A DNA stretch of 64,000 nucleotides from Pseudomonas aestuarii (GCF_027988105.1 NZ_JAQJZJ010000005.1:186001-250000), one strand, 5' to 3'; shown: positions 25,244 through 34,287, counted from the first letter of the stretch. The notes: a model not told the origin generated them from the letters alone. Numbers and translations are program-made.

Positions 25244-25916
25244 CGGGCATACCCTCCAGGGCATAAAAGGCTTGGTGACCCAGGCGCGGATAGACGCCCA
25301 GGTGCAGCAGGCGTTGATGGCCGGCGTAGATGTTGCCGGCCATTACCTGCGGTTGGGAGTCGTAGTAGCTGCCCCAGTCGGCCAGCTCGGCCCCCATGCA
25401 GTCAGGATTGGCTGGCCCCAACGGCAAGGGGGTCAGGCCCAGGCGCTGGAAACTGTTGAGCAGGCCCGGGGTACCGGTGAAGGTCACCCAGCGAAAGCCC
25501 ATGGCCACCAGCAGGTCGGTCAGGGCGACTATCAGCAGGCGCGCAGAGCCAGAGCCGCAAGAGGCCAGGTTGCCGACTTCGACAATCTGCTGACGGCTGG
25601 GCGGGTTATGTTGGTGATGCGCTGCGATCACGCCTTCGATCGGTTGGCTCAGGTAGCGTTCGAGAAAAAATGGGCCACTGGCACCACTGCGCAGACCGAC
25701 CGCGCCGAGCAGTTGGCCGTCGGCATCTTCCAGGCCGAACAGGCAAGGCAGGAAGTGGCGCACCTGGGCGCCATGATGCAGCGCGAAGCGCTGGTGGATG
25801 AAGGCTTCCAGTTTCGCCCGGCGTGGGCTGGAGGCTTGAGCCAGGAACAGGCTCATAGTTTGATCGCGGCCGATTCGAGCCAACGCTTTGTCGTGTTGCA
25901 CCCAAGGCAGCTCCAT
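25227..25916 (-). CDS. Thermostable haemolysin family protein (GNAT-like fold)
   Basis: A 229-residue protein matching the thermostable haemolysin (delta-VPH) family of Vibrio and Pseudomonas. Despite the name, members look like acyltransferases: LPCLFGLEDADGQLLGAVGLR, split here, resembles the GNAT core strands, and VEVGNLASCGSGSARLL resembles an acyl-CoA or AHL-synthase-like centre. FFLERYL and YYDSQPQVMAG are other conserved patches. It is first in the leftward gene set with ligase, diiron oxidase and dehydrogenase, which supports a biosynthetic acyl-transfer role over haemolysis. The family is recognised from memory. Confidence 0.75.
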   Translation of the reverse strand: MELPWVQHDKALARIGRDQTMSLFLAQASSPRRAKLEAFIHQRFALHHGAQVRHFLPCLFGLEDADGQLLGAVGLRSGASGPFFLERYLSQPIEGVIAAHHQHNPPSRQQIVEVGNLASCGSGSARLLIVALTDLLVAMGFRWVTFTGTPGLLNSFQRLGLTPLPLGPANPDCMGAELADWGSYYDSQPQVMAGNIYAGHQRLLHLGVYPRLGHQAFYALEGMPDVACS

Positions 25917-26064
25917 GATTGGAACCTCATCTGTTGGCTTGGGTGTGAGTGTCGGCGGTGAGTCTTAACGCAGACTTAAGCGATCGCAATCTGTTTGGGA
26001 GTGGAGCGGGCGCATGCACGTGGCAAGGGTCGGCCGCGCATGCCGTTGCCGAGGCGGGCGGCGC

Positions 26065-26463
26065 TCAGCCGACCTGGGCGATCCAGTCGTTGAGGTTGTA
26101 GTAGTTGCTGATCCGCGTCAGCTTGCCGCCATCGATCTCGAAGAAGGCGCCGGCCGGCAGCACATAGGTCTGGCCGTTGGCCGGTGGCAGGCCGGCGTCA
26201 TCGGCCAGGTACTCGCCGTGCACCACGAACTCGGCGGCGGCGCGGTTGCCCTCGCGGTTCTGCAGCACCACGATGTCGCTCAGGCGTTCGCGGTAGCAGC
26301 GGTTCATCTTGCCCATGAAGGCGGCGAAGGTGGCTTTGCCGACCTGGCGCTCGCCCTGGTTGATGTCGTGCACCACCTCATCGCTGAGCAGTTCGAGAAA
26401 GGCCGGCATGTCGCCGGCATTGAAGGCGGCGTAATAGGCGTGCACCAGTTCGGTTGCGGTCAT
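26065..26463 (-). CDS. SnoaL-like/NTF2-fold protein
   Basis: A 132-residue protein with the cone-shaped NTF2 fold pattern. Helix AFNAGDMPAFLELLSDEVVHDI leads the sequence (quoted here in 20-residue or shorter parts: AFNAGDMPAFLELL, SDEVVHDI), followed by FAAFMGKMNRCY, AAEFVVHGEYLA, and FFEIDGGKLTRISNYYNL at the end. Members include ketosteroid-isomerase-like enzymes and binding proteins. It begins at the ATG at 26463. The next gene diverges 114 bp away. No specific substrate is suggested. Confidence 0.75.
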   Translation of the reverse strand: MTATELVHAYYAAFNAGDMPAFLELLSDEVVHDINQGERQVGKATFAAFMGKMNRCYRERLSDIVVLQNREGNRAAAEFVVHGEYLADDAGLPPANGQTYVLPAGAFFEIDGGKLTRISNYYNLNDWIAQVG

Positions 26464-26577
26464 GGCAATACTCCGGTCGCTTGGGGATTGGTTCGGCGTT
26501 CGGCCGGCATGATAAGTTCTGCCTTTCGCGCTGGCATAGCCGCTGGCGTCATCTATCGCTAATGGAACGACACGCTG

Positions 26578-27168
26578 ATGGATATCCGCCTGCTGCATGG
26601 CCCGGCCATTGCTCCGCATATCGACGACCTGGCGCGCCTGCGCATCGCCGTGTTCCGCGAATTTCCTTATCTGTATGACGGCTCGCTCGACTACGAGGCC
26701 GAGTACCTGCACACCTACGCGCAATCGACCGACAGTCTGGTTGTCCTGGCGCTGGATGGGGGACGGGTGGTTGGCGCCTCTACCGGCTTGCCGCTGGCCG
26801 ACGAAACCGCTGCGTTCAAGCGGCCCTTCGTCGACTGCGGCTGGAACCCACAAAGAATCTTCTATTTCGGCGAGTCGGTGCTGCTGCCGGCCTATCGCGG
26901 TCAGGGCCTGGGTGTGCGCTTCTTTGCCGAGCGCGAAGGCTATGCGCGGCGTCTCGGCCGGTTCGATTGGTGCGCCTTCTGTGCGGTCGAACGGGCCCCT
27001 GAGCATCCGCGGCGTCCGCTCGACTACCAGCCGCTGAATGAGTTCTGGACACGGCGCGGCTACCGTCATCACCCCGAATTGCATACCGAGCTCAGCTGGC
27101 AGGATCTGGATGAGCGTGAGGAGTCGGCCAAGCCCATGTCGTTCTGGTTGAAGGATCTGCGCCCGTGA
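26578..27168 (+). CDS. GNAT-family N-acetyltransferase
   Basis: A 196-residue acetyltransferase. The acetyl-CoA loop is YRGQGLGVRFF (about 105-115), preceded by the strand FYFGESVLLP. Its stop overlaps the GTG start of the nitrilase-family gene by 4 bp (GTGA). The pairing of a GNAT protein with a nitrilase-family amidohydrolase recurs in proteobacteria and suggests that one adds and the other hydrolyses an amide on a related small molecule; this is inference. Confidence 0.85.
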   Translation: MDIRLLHGPAIAPHIDDLARLRIAVFREFPYLYDGSLDYEAEYLHTYAQSTDSLVVLALDGGRVVGASTGLPLADETAAFKRPFVDCGWNPQRIFYFGESVLLPAYRGQGLGVRFFAEREGYARRLGRFDWCAFCAVERAPEHPRRPLDYQPLNEFWTRRGYRHHPELHTELSWQDLDEREESAKPMSFWLKDLRP

Positions 27169-28049
27169 TCAAGCTCGCCGCCTGCCAGTACCACATCGAC
27201 CTGCTGCCGAGCTGGGACGCCTACGCCCGCCACCTGACCGACTTATGCGAAGACGCTGCGGGGCAGGGCGCGCAGTTGCTGCTGTTGCCGGAGTACGCCG
27301 GGCTGGTGCTCAGCGGTCAGTTGCCGGCCGAGCAGCGTGGCGATCTGCACGCCTCGATCGCCGGGATCCAGGCGTTGCTGCCGGCCTGGATCGCGCTTTG
27401 CGCGGGGCTGGCGCAACGCCTGGGTGTCTACCTGCAACCCGGCTCGCTGCCGGTGCTGGACACTGACGGCTGTTACCGCAACCGCGCCTGGTTGTTCGGG
27501 CCCGAGGGCAACCTGGGCAGCCAGGACAAGCTGATCATGACCCGCTTCGAGCGCGAACAGTGGCAGATCGCGGCGGGCAGCGGCTTGCGCGTGTTCGACA
27601 CCGCCCTGGGCAAGCTGGGCATCCTGATCTGCTACGACAACGAATTTCCCCTGCTCGCCCGCCGCCTGAGCGATGCCGGCGTCGACCTGATCCTGGCGCC
27701 CAGCTGCACCGACAGCGTGGCCGGTTTTTACCGCGTGCGCATCGGTGCCCAGGCCCGCGCCCTGGAGAATCAAATCGCGGTGCTGCAGGCGCCCAGCGTC
27801 GGCCTGGCGCCCTGGTCGCCGGCACTGGATGAAAACTACGGCCGCGCCGCGCTCTACCTGCCGCCAGACTACGGCCTGCCAGCCGATGGCGTACTCGCCG
27901 AAAGCGCCGAACTCTGCCCGGATCGCAGTCATTGGTTGCTCTGCGAGCTGGACCTGGATGCCGTGCGCCGGGTGCGCCAGCAGGGCCAGGTGTTCACCCG
28001 CCGCGACTGGCCGCAGCAGTTCGCCCCGGGGCGCCTGGAGATCCTTTGA
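27165..28049 (+). CDS. Carbon-nitrogen hydrolase (nitrilase superfamily)
   Basis: A 294-residue amidohydrolase with the full catalytic triad: Glu43 in LLPEYA, Lys122 in QDKLIMTRFE and Cys156 in LICYDNEFP. Other family features are GILICYDNEFP as the nucleophile elbow and ARALENQIAVLQA near 200. Members hydrolyse amides or nitriles; those with this Cys context are mostly amidases or carbamoylases. It starts at GTG (27165), overlapping the acetyltransferase stop. Confidence 0.88.
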   Translation: MIKLAACQYHIDLLPSWDAYARHLTDLCEDAAGQGAQLLLLPEYAGLVLSGQLPAEQRGDLHASIAGIQALLPAWIALCAGLAQRLGVYLQPGSLPVLDTDGCYRNRAWLFGPEGNLGSQDKLIMTRFEREQWQIAAGSGLRVFDTALGKLGILICYDNEFPLLARRLSDAGVDLILAPSCTDSVAGFYRVRIGAQARALENQIAVLQAPSVGLAPWSPALDENYGRAALYLPPDYGLPADGVLAESAELCPDRSHWLLCELDLDAVRRVRQQGQVFTRRDWPQQFAPGRLEIL

Positions 28050-28157
28050 GCGGGAGCGGCCCTGGCCGAGTGTGTCAGGTGCTCAGCCGAGTTTTTCCGG
28101 GGACACGGCCTTATTGCGTTTAAAATGCGCCGCAACGTCCAGGTGATAAGAGTCCCC

Positions 28158-29108
28158 ATGAATTCAGATGCAATCGCTACCCTGCAGCAGCAGCTGCTCG
28201 CCGGGTTGAGTCCCGCCCCCGCCGAAACCCGGCGCCTGTTCCATGGCCGGGGGCGCTGCTGGCCGGGGCTCGAGCAGGTCACGGTCGACTGGTTGCAGGG
28301 GCTGCTGCTGGTGTCGCTGTTCCGCGAGCCGGAGCCAGGCGAATTGGTCGCGCTGAAACACATGCTCATGGCGCTGACCCGCTCGCCCGCCTGGCTGAGC
28401 AGTCAGGCGCACAGCCTGTTACTGCAACACCGCTATCTGCCGGACAGCGACACCCAGTGGTTGCTGGGCGAGGTGCGCGATGAATGGCTGATCAGCGAAA
28501 ATGGCCTGCGTTTCAAGCTGGATCTGGGCAAGAAGCAGAACACCGGCCTGTTTCTCGACATGCGCTATGGCCGCCGCTGGGTGCAGGCCCAGGCGCAAGG
28601 CAAGCGGGTACTCAATCTGTTCGCCTACACCTGCGGTTTTTCGCTGGCCGCCATCGCCGGTGGCGCCGAGCATGTGGTGAACCTGGACATGGCCAAGGCG
28701 GCGTTGAGTCGCGGGCGAGACAATCACCGGCTGAATGGGCATGACCTGAGGCGAGTGAGCTTCCTCGGTCACGACCTGTTCAAATCCTGGGGCGCGATAA
28801 GAAAACACGGCCCCTATGACCTGATCATCATCGACCCGCCGTCATTCCAGAAGGGCAGTTTTGTCCTGACCCAGGATTACCGAAAAGTCCTGCGCCGCCT
28901 GCCCGAGCTGCTCGGCGAGCATGGCAGGGTGCTGGCGTGCATCAATGATCCGGATATTGGCCCCGACTTTCTGCTGGACAGCATGGCCCTTGAGGCACCG
29001 GAGCTGCGTTTTGACCAGCGCCTGGACAACCCGCCGGAGTTTACCGATATCCAGCCTGACAGCGGCTTGAAAGCCCTGGTCTTTAGCCGCCACACTGAGG
29101 GCCAGTGA
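28158..29108 (+). CDS. SAM-dependent methyltransferase, RlmI/RlmK-like
   Basis: A 316-residue class I methyltransferase. The cofactor site is RVLNLFAYTCGFSLAA (about 155-170), then NLDMAKAALSRGRDN, and the catalytic-type motif IIIDPPSFQKGSF near 225. This DPPSF context is shared by the 23S rRNA methyltransferases RlmI and RlmK. The N-terminal 120 residues (MNSDAIATLQQQ onward) are not a PUA domain, so it is not a standard RlmI. The start at 28158 fits the helical N-terminus. The target is probably RNA but is not proved. Confidence 0.8.
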   Translation: MNSDAIATLQQQLLAGLSPAPAETRRLFHGRGRCWPGLEQVTVDWLQGLLLVSLFREPEPGELVALKHMLMALTRSPAWLSSQAHSLLLQHRYLPDSDTQWLLGEVRDEWLISENGLRFKLDLGKKQNTGLFLDMRYGRRWVQAQAQGKRVLNLFAYTCGFSLAAIAGGAEHVVNLDMAKAALSRGRDNHRLNGHDLRRVSFLGHDLFKSWGAIRKHGPYDLIIIDPPSFQKGSFVLTQDYRKVLRRLPELLGEHGRVLACINDPDIGPDFLLDSMALEAPELRFDQRLDNPPEFTDIQPDSGLKALVFSRHTEGQ

Positions 29109-29182
29109 CCATGCTCGCCGATGGCTATTTTCACCACTTTCGCTGCCTCCCGTAGGCGCCAATCCTGAAGAAGGAGATTCAC

Positions 29183-29584
29183 GTGCCCCAGACCGACCCC
29201 CAGCAGCGCCTGGCCATTCTCAGCCACCCGGACGCCCAGGACTGCACCGTCTACCGCCCGGATGAAGATGATCCCGATGCTGAAGAGCTGGACCTTGGCG
29301 ATGCCAAAATTCTGTTCAGTGGCCTGTTCCAGGCGCCTGTCGAATGGGATGAAAACGAGCGCGCCGAGTACTTCGGCGATGCCGAGCCCGATACGTTCGT
29401 CACCGCCTACATCGAGTGCGAGGCCAAGCCCGGTTCGGCTGACTTCTTCGTGGCTGACGTTGGCGATTATGTGGCGACCATGCCGGGGCTGGGAGAGGTC
29501 GTGATGTTCTATGTGCACGATTACAGCGATGACGAGCAGGGCCGGCACTACACCCTGATTCGCGACGATGAGCCACTGGACTGA
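29183..29584 (+). CDS. Acidic conserved hypothetical protein
   Basis: A 133-residue strongly acidic protein (DEDDPDAEELDLGDAKILF near the N-terminus; ends RDDEPLD). No signal peptide or membrane helix. It alternates strands and loops, ending with VVMFYVHDYSDDEQGRHYTLI. I do not recognise a domain. It starts at GTG (29183) preceded by AAGGAG with 6-nt spacing, a strong ribosome site that supports it as a real gene. A terminator follows. Confidence 0.7.
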   Translation: MPQTDPQQRLAILSHPDAQDCTVYRPDEDDPDAEELDLGDAKILFSGLFQAPVEWDENERAEYFGDAEPDTFVTAYIECEAKPGSADFFVADVGDYVATMPGLGEVVMFYVHDYSDDEQGRHYTLIRDDEPLD

Positions 29585-29603
29585 GGCTGGCGCTTACCCA
29601 TGA

Positions 29604-29640
29604 AAACGACAAACCCGGCACATGGCCGGGTTTGTCGTTA
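29604..29640. terminator. Bidirectional Rho-independent terminator
   Basis: AACGACAAACCCGGC (29605-29619) and GCCGGGTTTGTCGTT (29625-29639) form a 15-bp stem with a 5-nt loop. A/T runs are within the stem on both sides. It separates the rightward acidic-protein gene from the leftward fumarase gene. Confidence 0.85.
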
Positions 29641-29653
29641 AGCGCAGTGGCTG

Positions 29654-31177
29654 TTACTTGATTTCCACCGCCAGGCTGTCGTGGATCTTCTTGTTCCAGA
29701 TCGCCGGGCCGGTGATGTGCACCGACTCGCCTTTGGTGTCGACCGCGACGGTCACCGGCATGTCCTTGACCTCGAACTCGTAGATCGCTTCCATGCCCAG
29801 TTCGGCGAAGGCCAGTACCTTGGACTTCTTGATCGCTTGCGACACCAGGTAGGCGGCGCCGCCGACGGCCATCAGGTACACGGCCTTATTGTCCTTGATC
29901 GCCTCGATGGCAATCGGGCCGCGTTCGGACTTGCCGATCATGCCGAGCAGGCCGGTGCTTTCGAGGATCTGCCGGGTGAACTTGTCCATCCGCGTGGCGG
30001 TAGTCGGGCCGGCCGGACCAACCACTTCGTCGCCAACCGGATCGACCGGGCCGACGTAGTAGATGAAGCGACCCTTGAGGTCGACCGGCAGCGCTTCACC
30101 CTTGTTGAGCATCTCGACCATGCGCTTGTGCGCGGCGTCGCGGCCAGTGAGCATCTTGCCGTTGAGCAGCACGGTTTCGCCCGGCTTCCAGCTCTGCACG
30201 TCTTCCGGGGTGATGCTGTCGAGGTCGACGCGGCGCGCACTCGGGCCGGCTTCCCAGACGATTTCCGGGTAGGCGTCCAACGACGGCGCTTCCAGCTCGG
30301 CCGGGCCGGAGCCGTCGAGGACGAAGTGGGCGTGACGGGTGGCGGCGCAGTTGGGGATCATGCACACCGGCAGGGAGGCGGCGTGGGTCGGGTAGTCCAT
30401 GATCTTGACGTCGAGCACCGTGGTCAGGCCGCCCAGGCCCTGGGCACCGATGCCCAGTTGGTTGACCTTGTCGAACAGCTCCAGGCGCAGCTCCTCGATG
30501 CGGTTCTGCGCGCCGCGGGCCTTCAGCTCGTGGATGTCGATGGACTCCATCAACACTTCCTTGGCCATCACCGCGGCCTTCTCGGCGGTGCCGCCGATGC
30601 CGATGCCGAGCATGCCCGGCGGGCACCAGCCGGCGCCCATTTCCGGCACGGTCTTGAGTACCCAGTCGACGATCGAGTCGGACGGGTTGAGCATAGCCAT
30701 CTTCGACTTGTTCTCGGAGCCACCGCCCTTGGCCGCGACGTCGACTTCGACCTTGTCGCCGGGGACGATGCTGTAGTGGATCACCGCCGGGGTGTTGTCC
30801 TTGGTGTTCTTGCGGGCACCGGCCGGGTCGGCCAGGATCGAGGCGCGCAGGACGTTCTCAGGCAGGTTGTAGGCGCGGCGCACGCCCTCGTTGATCATGT
30901 CGTCGACGCTCATGGTGGCGCCGTCCCAGCGCACGTCCATGCCGACGCGGATGAACACGGTGACGATGCCGGTGTCCTGGCAGATCGGCCGGTGGCCGGT
31001 GGCGCACATGCGCGAGTTGATCAGGATCTGCGCCATGGAGTCGCGCGCGGCCGGGGATTCTTCCTTGAGGTAGGCTTCGTGCATCGCCTGGATGAAGTCC
31101 ACGGGGTGATAGTAGGAGATGAACTGCAGGGCGTCGGCGACGCTCTGGATCAGGTCGTCTTGCTTGATCACGGTCAT
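29654..31177 (-). CDS. fumA: Class I fumarate hydratase (iron-sulfur)
   Basis: A 507-residue oxygen-sensitive fumarase that interconverts fumarate and malate in the TCA cycle. The N-terminal alpha domain (1-290) holds the cluster-binding region around MCATGHRPICQDTG (near 57-70) and IPNCAATRHAHFVLDGSG (near 282). The C-terminal beta domain is the typical tartrate/fumarase fold, with GPTTATRMDKFT and VYLMAVGGAAYLVSQ. Length equals that of two-domain FumA/FumB-type enzymes. AAAGGAG precedes the ATG at 31177; a longer frame upstream is not family-like. Divergent from sadC, as in P. aeruginosa. Confidence 0.93.
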   Translation of the reverse strand: MTVIKQDDLIQSVADALQFISYYHPVDFIQAMHEAYLKEESPAARDSMAQILINSRMCATGHRPICQDTGIVTVFIRVGMDVRWDGATMSVDDMINEGVRRAYNLPENVLRASILADPAGARKNTKDNTPAVIHYSIVPGDKVEVDVAAKGGGSENKSKMAMLNPSDSIVDWVLKTVPEMGAGWCPPGMLGIGIGGTAEKAAVMAKEVLMESIDIHELKARGAQNRIEELRLELFDKVNQLGIGAQGLGGLTTVLDVKIMDYPTHAASLPVCMIPNCAATRHAHFVLDGSGPAELEAPSLDAYPEIVWEAGPSARRVDLDSITPEDVQSWKPGETVLLNGKMLTGRDAAHKRMVEMLNKGEALPVDLKGRFIYYVGPVDPVGDEVVGPAGPTTATRMDKFTRQILESTGLLGMIGKSERGPIAIEAIKDNKAVYLMAVGGAAYLVSQAIKKSKVLAFAELGMEAIYEFEVKDMPVTVAVDTKGESVHITGPAIWNKKIHDSLAVEIK

Positions 31178-31417
31178 GCTGGGCGCTCCTTTTATAAAGG
31201 TAGGAGTAGGGCAAAACTTCGGCGACGGCGAACCACGAGTCGACGCGCGGGTGCAGTAAAAAAGGCGCGGCAGTATAACGCGCTGGCGGCTGAGCGGACA
31301 GTCGACCAACGGCCGACCCTGGTCGCTGATCGCCCCCTGAAACGGGCTAGGCATTTGATAGGCACGGGCGTACAGTGGCGGCTGAATGCCAGTATGGGAT
31401 GGAGCCCATAAGCCCCC

Positions 31418-32545
31418 ATGAGCCTAAGCCATCAGCGGGTCACTCAGCATACCCTGCAGCGCCTGCTGCTGAAGCGCTTCGGCATGGCCACGGCAACCTA
31501 CGCCCTGACGGCGCTGCTGTGCTGGATCGCGGTATTCAACGATCTGTTTCGTGCCTCCATACCGACGGTGCTGCTACTCACCGGGTTGGTAATACTCGGT
31601 CAGGCGGCCTTCCTCGGCCTGTTTCTCACCGGGCAGAACCTGCGTTTTCGTGACCCCAGCCTGACCGAGGCGCAGGTGCTGGTGGCCCTGGTCTGGCTGA
31701 CGCTCTTGTTGGGCATGTTTGCCAATGGGCGCGGCGCCTTGCTGGTGATCTACGTGCTGATCCTGTTGTTCGCAGTCTTCCAGTTGCCGCCCAGGGTGTT
31801 TGCGCGCTGTGCGGTCATCGCTTTTTTCGGCTTTGCCGGGCTGAATCTCTACGAGGCCTATCAGTACCGGCTGGCCGATCCTGCCCTGGCCATCTTGCAG
31901 GTCAGCGTACTGGGCGGCGTGATGCTCTGGCTGAGTCTGTTTGCCAGCTATGTGCAGGCCATGCGCCAGCGCATGCGCCAGCGGCGTTTCGCCTTGCAGG
32001 CGCACCAGGACACCCTGCGCGGAATGATGCGCCAGCTCGAGGACCTGGTGGCTACCGACGAACTGACCGGGCTGTTCAACCGCCGCCATTTCCTGCGCTT
32101 TGCCAACGTCGAGCTGAAAAACCTGCGTGCCGGCAGTCAGCACGGCCTGGCGCTGATCGACCTGGACCACTTCAAACGGGTCAACGATGCCCACGGTCAT
32201 GCCGCAGGCGATCGCGTGCTGCAGACCTTCGCCACCGTGGCACAAACCTGTCTGCGCGATGGCGATATCATCGCCCGCTACGGCGGCGAGGAATTCGTGC
32301 TGCTATTGCCCAATACCAAGGCTGATCAGTTCACCGCCTGTTGCGAGCGCTTGCGCGAGGCCTTTAATCAGGCTGAACCCTTGGGCATTAAGGTGGATAC
32401 TCTGAGCTTGTCCGTCGGAATGACCTTACTGACCATGCACGATGATCTGGACGAGGCGCTGCAACGCGCCGATCAGGCACTCTACCGGGCCAAACGCAAC
32501 GGGCGTAACCGTTGCGCGGCGGCCTGGGAGGATGTCGATGCCTGA
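31418..32545 (+). CDS. sadC: Membrane diguanylate cyclase SadC-like
   Basis: A 375-residue cyclic-di-GMP synthase. About six transmembrane helices fill residues 28-180. A short coiled linker (181-210, MRQRMRQRRFALQ) follows, then a GGDEF domain. The active site is GGEEF at 289-293, the product-inhibition site RxxD (Arg280 to Asp283) is intact, and DLDHFKRVNDAHGH lies at about 248-261. It should therefore be active and feedback-controlled. The name rests on gene order with fumarase, ferredoxin reductase and pykA as in P. aeruginosa, where SadC promotes attachment and biofilm. That SadC is longer (about 490 residues as remembered). The downstream reductase gene overlaps by 8 bp. Confidence 0.8.
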   Translation: MSLSHQRVTQHTLQRLLLKRFGMATATYALTALLCWIAVFNDLFRASIPTVLLLTGLVILGQAAFLGLFLTGQNLRFRDPSLTEAQVLVALVWLTLLLGMFANGRGALLVIYVLILLFAVFQLPPRVFARCAVIAFFGFAGLNLYEAYQYRLADPALAILQVSVLGGVMLWLSLFASYVQAMRQRMRQRRFALQAHQDTLRGMMRQLEDLVATDELTGLFNRRHFLRFANVELKNLRAGSQHGLALIDLDHFKRVNDAHGHAAGDRVLQTFATVAQTCLRDGDIIARYGGEEFVLLLPNTKADQFTACCERLREAFNQAEPLGIKVDTLSLSVGMTLLTMHDDLDEALQRADQALYRAKRNGRNRCAAAWEDVDA

Positions 32546-33479
32546 ACTCCGGGTGGGTGAGCAGCGGTTGACCGTTGCGCCTGCCAGCAACCTGCTCGAT
32601 GCCCTGCTGCAGGGCGGCGTCAGTGTGCCTTACAGTTGCCGTTCGGGCAGTTGCCACGCCTGCCTGGTGCGCTGCCTGCGCGGTGAGCCGCTGGATGCCA
32701 AGCCCGAGGCGCTTGACCAGCAGCGCCGCGAGCAGGGCTGGCGGTTGGCCTGCCAGTGTCGAATCGTCGACGACCTGCAGGTCGAGGTATTCGATCCCGT
32801 GCGCGATGGTCGCCCCGCGCAGATCGATGCCTGCGACTGGCTCAGCCCGGAGGTGTTGCGCCTGCGCCTGATTCCTCAACAACCGCTGCGTTACCGTGCC
32901 GGTCAGCATCTGGTGCTCTGGACCGATTCGGGGATTGCCCGGCCTTATTCATTGGCCAGCCTGCCGGGTGAAGACCCCTGGCTGGAGTTCCATCTGGACT
33001 GTCGCCAGAGCGGCGCGTTCTGCGATGCGGCGCGGACGTTCAAGCCGGGCGATAGCTTGCGCCTCGGAGAACTGCGCGGCGGCGCTTTGCACTACGACCC
33101 CGACTGGCAGATGCGCCCACTCTGGCTGCTGGCGGCCGGTACCGGGCTGGCACCGCTCTATGGGGTACTGCGCGAGGCACTGCGCCAGGATCACCAGGGC
33201 CGCATCCGGGTTATTCACCTGGCCCATGATCGAACCGGGCATTACCTGGCCGAGCCCCTGGCGCAGCTGGCGGCGCAGTATCCGCAGCTGCAGGTCGAGC
33301 TGCTGGGCGCGGCCGAGTTGCCAGCGGCTTTGGCCGAACTGCGCCTTGTTTCCCGGCAAACCCTCGCCTTACTCTGCGGCCACCCCGACAGTGTCGAAGC
33401 TTTTACCCGGCGCCTGTATTTGGCAGGTATGCCGCGTAATCAGATGTTTGCCGACCTGTTCTTGCCGCACGCCCGCTAA
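32538..33479 (+). CDS. 2Fe-2S ferredoxin/FAD-NAD(P)H reductase fusion
   Basis: A 313-residue electron-transfer protein. The N-terminal plant-type ferredoxin domain has the cluster cysteines CRSGSCHAC with the fourth Cys in LACQC (near 73). A ferredoxin-reductase domain follows, with flavin motif RPYSLAS (near 135) and NAD-binding LLAAGTGLAPLYG (near 198). This is the layout of oxygenase reductase components and of the CDP-6-deoxy-delta-3,4-glucoseen reductase type. Its partner is not in the neighbourhood. GGGAGG precedes the ATG at 32538 within the end of sadC. Confidence 0.87.
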   Translation: MPELRVGEQRLTVAPASNLLDALLQGGVSVPYSCRSGSCHACLVRCLRGEPLDAKPEALDQQRREQGWRLACQCRIVDDLQVEVFDPVRDGRPAQIDACDWLSPEVLRLRLIPQQPLRYRAGQHLVLWTDSGIARPYSLASLPGEDPWLEFHLDCRQSGAFCDAARTFKPGDSLRLGELRGGALHYDPDWQMRPLWLLAAGTGLAPLYGVLREALRQDHQGRIRVIHLAHDRTGHYLAEPLAQLAAQYPQLQVELLGAAELPAALAELRLVSRQTLALLCGHPDSVEAFTRRLYLAGMPRNQMFADLFLPHAR

Positions 33480-33513
33480 CCACCTCTGCGGCGTGCCCCT
33501 CGGAGCATGAGAA

Positions 33514-34287
33514 ATGAGCGAGCACCTGCAGATTGAGCGCGAGACAGGTCTGTTGACCCTGCGTATGAACCGTCCCGACAAGAAAAATGCCCTGACCCGG
33601 GCGATGTACAGCGGCATGGCCGAGGTGCTCAAGCAGGCCGATCAAGACAGCAGCGTGCGCGCCGTGCTGATCACCGGTGGCGCAACGTGCTTCACCAGCG
33701 GCAACGATGTGGCCGATTTCATCCAGGCGCCGCCATCCGGCCTGAACAGTGAAGTGTTCCAGTTCATGCAGGCCCTGTTCGAGTTCAGCAAGCCGGTGGT
33801 GGCGGCGGTCAGTGGACCTGCAGTGGGTATCGGCACCACCCTGTTGTTGCATTGCGACCTGGTCTACGTCAGCCGTGATGCGACCCTGAAGATGCCCTTC
33901 GTCAACCTGGGCCTGTGCCCCGAATACGGCTCCAGCCTGATTCTGCCGCGCCTGCTCGGTCATGCGCGGGCCGCCGAGTTGCTGCTGCTCGGGCAAAGCT
34001 TCAGCGGCGAGCAGGCGGCTGCCTGGGGCATCGCCAACCAGGCCCTGGAGAATGGCGCCGCGACCCTGGCCAGGGCCCGCGAGATGGCTCTGCGCTTCCA
34101 GCAACTGCCGCCTTCGGCCGTGACTGACAGCAAGCGCCTGATGCGCGCGCCTGGACGTGAGGAGTTGCGCCAGGTGATCGAGGACGAGGGTGCGCTGTTC
34201 GGCCAGCGCCTGCGCTCGCCGGAGGCCATCGAAGCGTTGACGGCCTTCATGCAGCGGCGCGCGCCGGACTTCTCCAGGTTGGCTTGA
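33514..34287 (+). CDS. Enoyl-CoA hydratase/isomerase family protein
   Basis: A 257-residue crotonase-fold enzyme. The first oxyanion-hole strand is CFTSGNDVADF (near 68-78) and the second is AVSGPAVGIGTTLLLHCDLVY (split for length: AVSGPAVGIGTT, LLLHCDLVY) near 105-125. A Glu-rich catalytic loop of a classical hydratase (LCPEYGSS, near 135) is present in part. It probably acts on an unsaturated acyl-CoA. It is separate from the reductase by 34 bp and is likely co-transcribed. Confidence 0.88.
   Translation: MSEHLQIERETGLLTLRMNRPDKKNALTRAMYSGMAEVLKQADQDSSVRAVLITGGATCFTSGNDVADFIQAPPSGLNSEVFQFMQALFEFSKPVVAAVSGPAVGIGTTLLLHCDLVYVSRDATLKMPFVNLGLCPEYGSSLILPRLLGHARAAELLLLGQSFSGEQAAAWGIANQALENGAATLARAREMALRFQQLPPSAVTDSKRLMRAPGREELRQVIEDEGALFGQRLRSPEAIEALTAFMQRRAPDFSRLA

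Noticed and set aside
29681..31411. 576-codon open frame opposite the fumarase gene
   Set aside because: It is a shadow of the high-GC third-position bias in the fumarase gene, which is fully supported by motifs on the other strand.
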